A stretch of DNA of 9,057 nucleotides from Rickettsiella sp. GTDB lineage: Bacteria; Pseudomonadota; Gammaproteobacteria; Diplorickettsiales; Diplorickettsiaceae. Made by a program: the position numbers and the translations under genes. Each line of letters starts with the position of its first letter. The first letter of the stretch is position 1. Positions 1 through 5,813 of the stretch are shown here, piece after piece. The notes beneath the pieces are model-generated. The model searched no databases. It saw only the letters and a list, made by a program, of their open reading frames with translations, and was not told the DNA's origin. The stretch is from the NCBI GenBank assembly GCA_031119195.1, contig JAVHYG010000064.1:1-9057 (forward strand), given 5' to 3'.

Positions 1-465
1 ACCTTGTTCAAAGTACAAAAGATACTTTTGGAAAAAAATCTAGGGTTAAAAGTGTACGATTGTTATCGACCACAAATGGCTGTCGATTCGTTTATGAAAT
101 GGAGCCGTGATCCACAAGATCAAGTGATGAAAGCCTCCTATTATCCCCGTATTGATAAAGCCAATCTTTTTAAACAAAATTACATTGCTTATCGTTCCGG
201 CCATACGCGTGGTAGCACGGTTGATTTAACGATCGTTGACCTAAACATCAATAAATCACTTGACATGGGTACACCTTTTGATTTCATGGATCCTTTATCA
301 CATCCTTCCTGCCACACGATCACTGTAGAACAATTTAATAATCGCATGCTACTACGAACTCTCATGCAAAAAGCAGGTTTTATTCCATTAAGCACAGAAT
401 GGTGGCATTTTACATTAAGGAATGAGCCTTATAAAAATACTTATTTTAATTTTCCGGTAGAATAA
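1..465 (+). CDS. D-alanyl-D-alanine dipeptidase (VanX/DdpX family, peptidase M15D), 5' end missing
   Basis: This zinc metallopeptidase family hydrolyses the D-Ala-D-Ala dipeptide, in most Gram-negatives probably to recycle peptidoglycan precursor. Numbering from the in-frame TTG at position 4, the visible part has the full active-site set. DCYRP at 19-23 holds the substrate-site Arg22. SGHTRGSTVD at 65-74 holds zinc ligands His67 and Asp74. MGTPFD at 88-93 follows. EWWHF at 132-136 holds catalytic Glu132 and zinc ligand His135. The C-terminus (PYKNTYFNFPVE) is typical of the family. The reading frame stays open to base 1, and family members are about 190-200 residues, so the first 40-70 codons lie outside the window and the TTG is not the real start. 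No clear terminator follows. The neighbouring gene is separated by 154 AT-rich bases. The family call is secure; the exact substrate (D-Ala-D-Ala or another dipeptide) is inferred. Confidence 0.9.
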   Translation, partial: TLFKVQKILLEKNLGLKVYDCYRPQMAVDSFMKWSRDPQDQVMKASYYPRIDKANLFKQNYIAYRSGHTRGSTVDLTIVDLNINKSLDMGTPFDFMDPLSHPSCHTITVEQFNNRMLLRTLMQKAGFIPLSTEWWHFTLRNEPYKNTYFNFPVE

Positions 466-499
466 AATAATTTACTTAAAAATAAAATATTCATAATGA

Positions 500-585
500 G
501 CGTCAGAAATATATAATTTATCTATAATTCTTTAAAAAAAATTAATAAAAAGTTATTGAAATATAGTATTGTTATATCATAGACT
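500..585 (+). promoter_or_regulatory. AT-rich leader with weak promoter candidates for the 620-1912 gene
   Basis: This gap between two co-directional genes has no ORF. It holds perfect -10-like TATAAT hexamers at 512-517 and 523-528; the second has a poor -35 (GCGTCA, 500-505) at 17-bp spacing. A further pair is TTGAAA (556-561) and TAGACT (580-585) with 18 bp between. In sequence this AT-rich such hexamers arise by chance, so the start site cannot be fixed. No Shine-Dalgarno sequence better than an A-rich GTAGAAAA run precedes the ATG at 620. Confidence 0.25.
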
Positions 586-619
586 AATGCATTAATAATT
601 TAACGTAGAAAAAATAAAC

Positions 620-1912
620 ATGAAAAGTTTAAATAAAAAATTGGTAAAAACAGCCTATGCCCAGGAATGGGCATTTAGAAATGCAACTCAAAAAGAATTA
701 CTACAATTTAAAAAAAAATTATGGAAACATATTAAAAAATCTCAATTTACTCCTGCCGAAATAAAAGAGAAACTTTTAGAGAAACTCCAACAAGATAGAA
801 AACTTATTGATGCACTCAATCTGGAATTAAAAAATAGTCCTTCAGAAGCAACTTATCCCTTACGATATAACAAAATGCTAGATATCCTTAATGATACTAT
901 ACTATTTATTAATGATAATTTTGATTCCTTCTTTGAAAGCATAAAAAATAATCGAGAACTTGAAAACTATCATATTAAGACTGCTAAGAATGATGTCACC
1001 ACTATGGATAATACCGGACCTAGTATTTACGGTACTTCAAAAGGTAGTATTTTAAAAACTGTCCTTCTTAATGCTGAACTTATTTATTCAGGAAAAACCC
1101 ATCTCAGTGACATTAAACCCGATGAGAATTTGCTAAACAAATTCATTTCTTTTTTAAAAAAATGTTTCGGATCAAAAAGTCAATTCTGGATTGATAAAAC
1201 ACCCAATGCACAAGTAACACCTTTACCCCAAACATTAGATCCGCAATCCATAAAAATTGAAGGGTCCGACTTTACTGAATGCACTTATTTCTATAAGGAT
1301 GCAAAAACTGAAAAAGGGTTAGCTTACACTCATAGCGGGTATGCTTTCGACGGTTATCGTAACGATCCAAGATATCCTTATCCGCCTGGCAAACTTTTTG
1401 GGCCAGAAGATTGTTCTTCATGGATAGGAAAAACAACATTAGGAGTAGATGAAGTTTCTACAAGTGATCTTTGGAATCGGTGGAAATATGAGTATCCGCA
1501 ACAAGGTTTTTCTGTGCCTGAAGGTTGGGTAAATACCGCTACAGCTCAATCACTGATCAAACGATATACTCCTCTAAAGATTAGTGAACCTCAAACAGAT
1601 ATTGTACCTGGTCTGGTGTGGGCAATGCACGAGTTTGACACTAAAGAAGATCCAGAAATGAAAGGAAATGGTAAAGGTGGACACACTGTTCTTATTGTTA
1701 AAGAGGGAATTGATGAATCTAACAAAGTTAAAGGAATAGGATATAACCGTGACATGCCAAAGATAGAAGGTTTCGGAGTAAGTTCTTTTCCAAGTATTGA
1801 TCAACCTACAAAACGAATTATGTTTTTTAAGGTAAATCCAAAAACAAAAGAGCCACCACGTATAATAAATACTCCTACTAGTGAATCTACTCCTTTGTTA
1901 CTAGCTTTCTAA
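620..1912 (+). CDS. Unrecognised 430-aa protein with a putative papain-like (NlpC/P60- or CHAP-like) Cys/His hydrolase domain
   Basis: I do not recognise this protein as a named family. Residues 1-130 are charged and probably helical (KEKLLEKLQQDRKLIDAL and similar). There is no signal peptide or membrane segment, so it starts life as a cytosolic protein. Residues about 205-400 look like a papain-fold amidase/peptidase. GPEDCSSW has Cys265 at the position of the NlpC/P60 'DCSG' nucleophile. VPGLVWA (329-335) matches the 'PGDLVFF' strand that normally precedes the catalytic His. GGHTVLIV has His355, and Asn376 in GYNRD could be the third polar residue. The Cys-His gap (90 residues) is longer than the usual 50-70. 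The tail is Ser/Thr/Pro-rich and ends LLLAF. The gene stands alone between a dipeptidase gene and a convergent operon, and ends at a strong terminator. It could be a peptidoglycan amidase, a secreted effector or a toxin; the fold is inferred from motifs only. Confidence 0.8.
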   Translation: MKSLNKKLVKTAYAQEWAFRNATQKELLQFKKKLWKHIKKSQFTPAEIKEKLLEKLQQDRKLIDALNLELKNSPSEATYPLRYNKMLDILNDTILFINDNFDSFFESIKNNRELENYHIKTAKNDVTTMDNTGPSIYGTSKGSILKTVLLNAELIYSGKTHLSDIKPDENLLNKFISFLKKCFGSKSQFWIDKTPNAQVTPLPQTLDPQSIKIEGSDFTECTYFYKDAKTEKGLAYTHSGYAFDGYRNDPRYPYPPGKLFGPEDCSSWIGKTTLGVDEVSTSDLWNRWKYEYPQQGFSVPEGWVNTATAQSLIKRYTPLKISEPQTDIVPGLVWAMHEFDTKEDPEMKGNGKGGHTVLIVKEGIDESNKVKGIGYNRDMPKIEGFGVSSFPSIDQPTKRIMFFKVNPKTKEPPRIINTPTSESTPLLLAF

Positions 1913-1923
1913 ACTTAATGTAT

Positions 1924-1966
1924 AAAAAAACCTGAATCGCTTTTATAAAAGCGATTCAGGTTTTTT
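1924..1966. terminator. Bidirectional rho-independent terminator (42-bp perfect palindrome)
   Basis: Bases 1925-1966 are a perfect palindrome: a GC-containing core (CCTGAATCGC...GCGATTCAGG, 1931-1960) flanked by an A-run on the left and a T-run on the right. Transcribed either way it folds into a stem of about 13 bp with a TATA loop, followed by six or seven U. It lies between two convergent genes, so it can stop both. The stop codon and last five sense codons of the minus-strand phosphatase gene lie inside the stem. Confidence 0.93.
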
Positions 1967-2578
1967 ATTCCAAAATTTTATGTGCCAATCTTTATCATAA
2001 ACCAACAAACAAATATTACCCGTGGCTACTTTAAAACTTTTATCTTTAATATATTGTTCAAATGCATTTGGAACTAACTGTAAGAAATAACGTAATCGCC
2101 CATTACTGGTAGTAACTAGAATTGTATCCTCGGGAATATGTTTTTTTACTATATCTTCTGCAAATGATTTAATATCATCTAACATATGATGAGGAGAACC
2201 TAACCAATTAGCTGCTTTTGGCCATTTGCAAAAATTTTCCCAAGCGTATAATTCAACGTGATCTCCTTTTTTTCGAATTTCTTCATTACTTAAACCAGAC
2301 CAATCACCATAATCGATTTCATTGAGTCGCAGATCAATAATGGGTTTTAATGGAGAATGTAGTTCGTTAAGTATAGTATTAGCATAATCATATGTTCTTT
2401 TTAATGGACCACAATAAACTGCTTTTATAGTTAATCCAGTCTGTTGAATAACATAGGCTAAATTTTTAGCTTGTTGTATCCCTGAATCAACCAATGGCAA
2501 ATCTTCTCTTGCCCCTACCCATATGGGCGTTTCGCCAGGGGAAAATGTATTACCATGTCTAGAAAAAATGATCCGCAT
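1943..2578 (-). CDS. Histidine phosphatase family (phosphoglycerate-mutase-like) protein with second catalytic His replaced by Asn
   Basis: This 211-residue protein of the histidine phosphatase superfamily is probably a small-molecule phosphatase. The N-terminal SRHGNT gives the phospho-accepting His8 with Arg7. Next come the 'DLPLVDSGIQQA' helix, GPLKRT with Arg61, and the LNEIDYGDWSG block with Glu87, the usual acid. At the C-terminal motif, normally S/T-H-G, the sequence reads TTSNGRLR, so Asn159 sits where the second phosphate-binding His is expected. It is the last gene of the acs operon, 11 bp after the kdsB-like gene, with no strong Shine-Dalgarno. Its last codons are part of the downstream terminator. 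Placement beside a CMP-sugar synthetase suggests a sugar-phosphate substrate, but that is context only. A mutase role is unlikely given the lack of insertions typical of dPGM and the missing His. Confidence 0.85.
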   Translation of the reverse strand: MRIIFSRHGNTFSPGETPIWVGAREDLPLVDSGIQQAKNLAYVIQQTGLTIKAVYCGPLKRTYDYANTILNELHSPLKPIIDLRLNEIDYGDWSGLSNEEIRKKGDHVELYAWENFCKWPKAANWLGSPHHMLDDIKSFAEDIVKKHIPEDTILVTTSNGRLRYFLQLVPNAFEQYIKDKSFKVATGNICLLVYDKDWHIKFWNKKPESLL

Positions 2579-2589
2579 AAGATTACTAA

Positions 2590-3381
2590 TTAATTAAAAG
2601 GAATAAGCTCACCCTCTTTCCCAATAATGCGTTCAACTTGCTTTACATCATTCGGACTGTCGATGGAAGCATGAGTACGACCTTTGTAATCGACAATAAC
2701 CACCCGAATCGGTATCCCATTTTCCAAAGCACGTAACTGTTCAAGACCTTCCACCTTTTCAAGGACAGTTGCGGGTAAGGAAATGTATTTTTTTAATGCG
2801 GAAAAGCGATAGGCATATAACCCAATATGCCGATAAAGCGGTAGGATACCTAGGGTTGTATTTCTTAAATAAGGAATCATACTTTTAGAAAAATAAAGTG
2901 CATTCTGCTTTTTATCAAAAACAACCATGCTTCCCCCCACGTTTCCATTGAGCTTTGATTGTTGCATCGCAACATAGTCTGATTGAGTAATTTGTACTGC
3001 TAAAGTACCAATCAAAACGCTGTCATTCTTTATCATGCTATCAACTAAGGCCTGAACCACCCTTGGTAAGGTTAATACTGCATCCCCTTGTAGATTGATA
3101 ACCAGATCATTTGTTTGCAACGCTAATTTTTTAGTTGCTGCAAAAACACGTTCTGTTCCATTTGGACAATTCCCTGTCATGATGACTTTTGCACCAAAAT
3201 TCATTGCATGCTTTTGAATGTCCACATGATCCGTTGCAATATAAACGTCATCAATACTTTTGACTGACATAGCAATAGACCATGTTCGGAAGATAAGACT
3301 TTTTCCTTTTATACCTACGAGAGGTTTTCCCGGAAAGCGACTAGAATTATAGCGTGCCGGAATAATAATAATATTTTTCAT
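2590..3381 (-). CDS. Divergent KdsB-like cytidylyltransferase (CMP-KDO synthetase family)
   Basis: The family transfers CMP from CTP to KDO or a related 8- or 9-carbon keto-sugar for lipopolysaccharide or capsule. Clear KdsB blocks occur in order: IIPARYNSSRFPGKPL (6-21, nucleotide-binding loop), ATDH (49-52), GTER (75-78), NLQGD (96-100), ALYFSKSMIPY (161-171), RHIGLYAYR (184-192), LEKVEGLEQLRALENG (207-222) and IDSPND with Asp241, equivalent to a magnesium ligand. At 263 residues it is slightly longer than usual (about 250). Two blocks deviate: the near-invariant QGDEP reads QGDAV (98-102), and the strand before ALYFS carries an altered NVGGSMVVFD stretch. The ATG overlaps the acs stop codon as ATGA, implying coupled translation; no separate strong Shine-Dalgarno is visible. 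It could be the cell's true KdsB or a paralogue for another sugar, so I give no gene symbol. Confidence 0.87.
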   Translation of the reverse strand: MKNIIIIPARYNSSRFPGKPLVGIKGKSLIFRTWSIAMSVKSIDDVYIATDHVDIQKHAMNFGAKVIMTGNCPNGTERVFAATKKLALQTNDLVINLQGDAVLTLPRVVQALVDSMIKNDSVLIGTLAVQITQSDYVAMQQSKLNGNVGGSMVVFDKKQNALYFSKSMIPYLRNTTLGILPLYRHIGLYAYRFSALKKYISLPATVLEKVEGLEQLRALENGIPIRVVIVDYKGRTHASIDSPNDVKQVERIIGKEGELIPFN

Positions 3382-5366
3382 ACGCGCTGATTGTCATCAG
3401 CTTTTTTTTGCAAAGCCATTAACACGGAAAAATCTTCTAGCGTAGAAACATCTTGTTCAATATGACGATTACTTGCAATATCACGCAATAAACGCCGCAT
3501 AATTTTTCCAGAACGTGTTTTAGGTAATGCAACAGTGAAAATAAGTTGTTTTGGTTTTGCTAAAGGACCAATTGTATTTCTCACTTGATCAATAATTTCT
3601 ATTTTTAATTCAGTGGATGGCTTACCTACATCACGTAAAGTAATAAAGGCTGTGATAGCCTGACCCGTTGTTTCATCAGGGATAGCTACTACGGCTGCTT
3701 CTGCAACCAAGGGGTGGCTAACTAATGCTGATTCAATTTCAGCGGTGCCTAATCTATGTCCAGACACTTTAATCACATCATCAACACGTCCCATAATCCA
3801 GATATAACCACTTTCATCGTAATGCGCACTATCACCTGAAAAATAAGCATGCGGCATTTGCAGCCAATATTGTTCCTGATAACGTTTAGGATCACCCCAA
3901 ATTCCTCGTAACATGCTAGGCCAGGGTTGACGAATAACCAAAGAACCTCCTTGACCTGAAGCAACTGGCTTACCTGAACTTGGATCGACGATATCAACCA
4001 CAACACCAGGTAAAGGCTTAGCCACAGAACCCGGTTTAGTGGGAGTTACACCCGGTATAGGTGAAATCATAATAGCACCTGTTTCAGTTTGCCACCATGT
4101 ATCTACAATAGGACAACGTTCCTTTCCTATTTTTTTAGAATACCAAACCCATGCTTCGGGATTTAAAGGTTCGCCTACACTTCCTAATAATCGTAAAGAA
4201 CTTAAATCATTTCCATCTATCCAGTGATCACCCCACTTCATAAAAGAACGAACAGCTGTGGGTGCCGTATAGAAAATACTTACCTTATATTTATCAATAA
4301 GATTCCAAAACCGATTGGGCTCAGGCCAATTTGGCGCACCTTCATAAATGACAATACTTGCCGCATTTAATAACGGACCGTAAGCAACATACGTATGACC
4401 TGTGATCCAACCTACATCAGCTGTACACCAATAAATATCGTCCGGCTTCAAATCAAATACTATTTTCGATGTGTAATAGGCTCCTACCATATAACCTGCG
4501 GTAGTATGAAAAATTCCTTTTGGAATACCTGTAGAACCTGATGTATAGAGAATGAATAAAACATCTTCGCTATCAAGCGGTTCAGCGGGACAATTGCTAT
4601 CCAAACCATCTATTAATTCATTCCAACTTAAATCTCGCTCTGGTTTTAATGAAAGTGGAATGTCTGTACGTTGATAAACCACGACTTTATTGACATGATT
4701 AATACCAGAACACTGCAAATTTTCTAATGCCTCATCAACCACTGCTTTTAAAGGAATTAATTTACCGCGCCGATAACCTGCATCTGCTGTAACAACTAAT
4801 TTACTTTTAGAATCTTGAAGTCTATCAACCAAAGCCTGTACAGAATATCCACCAAAAACAACGTTATGGATGGCACCAATACGAGCACATGCCAAAACAG
4901 CAATGATAAGTTCAGGAATGAGCGGCATGTAAAGCGTGACACAATCTGCTTTTCTAATACCCAATTTTTTCAAGCCATTCGCAAATTGGCAAACAGCTTT
5001 GTGTAACTCTTTGTAACTTAATTGTCGTTGTTCTCCAGGTTCTCCCTCCCAAATCAAAGCAGGTTTATTTGCATGTTTGCTTAAGTGACGATCCAAACAA
5101 TTATAAACAATGTTAGTTTTCCCTTTATCAAACCAAGTTGCTGAAGGTTCATTCCATGTTAAAACCTTTTCCCAAGGTTTAAACCAATGGAGTTCTTTAG
5201 CAATTTCAGACCAAAACTGTTCTGGTTGCTCAATAGAATAACGATAAAGCTGTTCATAATCATCCAATGATTTAATAATAGCTTTATCAACAAAATGTTT
5301 AGATGGGGGAAAAACACGAGTTTCATTTAACATAGAACTCACAATTCGTGTCTCGCTAATAGGCAT
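3378..5366 (-). CDS. acs: Acetyl-CoA synthetase (AMP-forming)
   Basis: It activates acetate to acetyl-CoA through acetyl-AMP in the cytosol. From the chosen start it has 662 residues, against 652 in E. coli, and aligns end to end with it from memory. Landmarks: NCLDRHL and IWEGEPGE in the N-terminal domain; the ATP-binding YTSGSTGIPKG (274-284); DVGWITGHTYVAYGPL; WWQTETG (424-430), whose Trp limits the acyl pocket to acetate; YFSGD; the hinge block GRVDDVIKVSGHRLGTAEIE; and PKTRSGKIMRR, where Lys621 is the catalytic lysine that family members acetylate for control. An ATG nine codons upstream (5393) is in frame, but an AGAGGAG sits 9 bases before the ATG at 5366, which decides the start. It is the first gene of a three-gene operon with its own promoter (5461-5489). 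Propionyl-CoA synthetase is less likely given the Acs-type motifs. Confidence 0.95.
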   Translation of the reverse strand: MPISETRIVSSMLNETRVFPPSKHFVDKAIIKSLDDYEQLYRYSIEQPEQFWSEIAKELHWFKPWEKVLTWNEPSATWFDKGKTNIVYNCLDRHLSKHANKPALIWEGEPGEQRQLSYKELHKAVCQFANGLKKLGIRKADCVTLYMPLIPELIIAVLACARIGAIHNVVFGGYSVQALVDRLQDSKSKLVVTADAGYRRGKLIPLKAVVDEALENLQCSGINHVNKVVVYQRTDIPLSLKPERDLSWNELIDGLDSNCPAEPLDSEDVLFILYTSGSTGIPKGIFHTTAGYMVGAYYTSKIVFDLKPDDIYWCTADVGWITGHTYVAYGPLLNAASIVIYEGAPNWPEPNRFWNLIDKYKVSIFYTAPTAVRSFMKWGDHWIDGNDLSSLRLLGSVGEPLNPEAWVWYSKKIGKERCPIVDTWWQTETGAIMISPIPGVTPTKPGSVAKPLPGVVVDIVDPSSGKPVASGQGGSLVIRQPWPSMLRGIWGDPKRYQEQYWLQMPHAYFSGDSAHYDESGYIWIMGRVDDVIKVSGHRLGTAEIESALVSHPLVAEAAVVAIPDETTGQAITAFITLRDVGKPSTELKIEIIDQVRNTIGPLAKPKQLIFTVALPKTRSGKIMRRLLRDIASNRHIEQDVSTLEDFSVLMALQKKADDNQRV

Positions 5367-5375
5367 AGTTTTACT

Positions 5376-5382
5376 CTCCTCT
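5376..5382 (-). promoter_or_regulatory. Strong Shine-Dalgarno of acs
   Basis: Read on the minus strand this is AGAGGAG, nine bases before the ATG at 5366. The upstream in-frame ATG at 5393 has no such site, and the Shine-Dalgarno itself would be coding if that ATG were used. The site therefore supports the shorter Acs. Confidence 0.8.
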
Positions 5383-5460
5383 ATTTTTAACATTTAGTGG
5401 TCGGTTATAAACTGCACAAATTAGCCTAACTTTTGCAACTCTAATTAGTACTGGCTAAAA

Positions 5461-5489
5461 ATTATATTGTTTTACATGAATTACACCAA
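5461..5489 (-). promoter_or_regulatory. Sigma-70-type promoter of the acs operon
   Basis: Read on the minus strand, TTGGTG (5484-5489) and a perfect TATAAT (5461-5466) are separated by exactly 17 bp. Transcription would start near 5454, giving an untranslated leader of about 90 bases before the ATG at 5366. An inverted repeat (5481-5500) covers the -35 box. The -35 matches consensus only at TTG. Confidence 0.55.
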
Positions 5490-5500
5490 AATTAGTGTAA
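5481..5500. promoter_or_regulatory. Operator-like inverted repeat over the acs -35 box
   Basis: Six-base arms TTACAC (5481-5486) and GTGTAA (5495-5500) are separated by 8 bases, giving two half-sites about one and a third helical turns apart. The dyad contains the whole predicted acs -35 element, so a bound dimeric regulator would be expected to block or alter acs transcription. It also lies 90 bp upstream of the divergent DUF1328 gene. I cannot assign the regulator. Confidence 0.4.
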
Positions 5501-5576
5501 GTCCAGTTTTTAAATTTCAAAACTAACTTGCGACTACTCGATTCATCAACTAACCTTAAAGCTCAAGGGAATTAAT

Positions 5577-5583
5577 AGAGGAG
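5577..5583 (+). promoter_or_regulatory. Strong Shine-Dalgarno of the DUF1328 gene
   Basis: AGAGGAG lies 7 bases before the ATG at 5591. It is the same heptamer used by acs, and one of only two strong ribosome binding sites in the window. It is the main proof that the 55-codon frame downstream is translated. Confidence 0.8.
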
Positions 5584-5590
5584 AAACGCG

Positions 5591-5758
5591 ATGTTAACAT
5601 GGGCATTTATATTTTTGGCCATTGCTATCATAGCCGCTATTGTTGGATACACGGGAGTATTTGTAGCCGCCGCTGGAGTTGCTAAACTTATCTTTCTCAT
5701 ATTCATTATATTGGCCATTATTGCATTTATATCTATGTTATTTCGCAGACAACGGTAA
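5591..5758 (+). CDS. DUF1328 (YtjA-type) small membrane protein
   Basis: This 55-residue protein begins MLTWAFIFLAIAIIAAIVG and ends SMLFRRQR. It has two hydrophobic segments (about 4-24 and 30-49) joined by a small-residue turn (VAAAGVAK), then a basic tail, so it should be an inner-membrane hairpin. Length, the ML-W-A start, the small-residue turn with AK and the Arg-rich end all match the DUF1328/YtjA family, whose function is not established. A strong AGAGGAG precedes the ATG. It diverges from acs and converges on tgt, so it is probably a single-gene transcript. No good -35/-10 pair was found; TTGCGA (5528-5533) with TAACCT (5551-5556) is weak. A short hairpin over its stop codon (AACGG/CCGTT) followed by TTTT is too weak to call a terminator. 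Confidence 0.88.
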   Translation: MLTWAFIFLAIAIIAAIVGYTGVFVAAAGVAKLIFLIFIILAIIAFISMLFRRQR

Positions 5759-5813
5759 CCGTTTTATACTATTTAACCGGCTATTTTAGAGTTAAAAATT
5801 TACCATTTTTCTG

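Noticed and set aside
1574..1804. 76-codon minus-strand frame inside the 620-1912 gene
   Set aside because: It overlaps the putative catalytic region of the sense frame, shows no motif, and has no promoter or ribosome site.
3773..5006. Open frames of 62-77 codons inside acs on both strands
   Set aside because: They lie inside a gene whose own frame matches Acs throughout; their translations show no family motif. They are by-products of the acs coding sequence.
5751..5765. Hairpin over the DUF1328 stop codon (AACGG/CCGTT with TTTT after it) as a terminator
   Set aside because: The stem is only 5 bp with a 3-base loop and the T-run is four bases; too weak to call.
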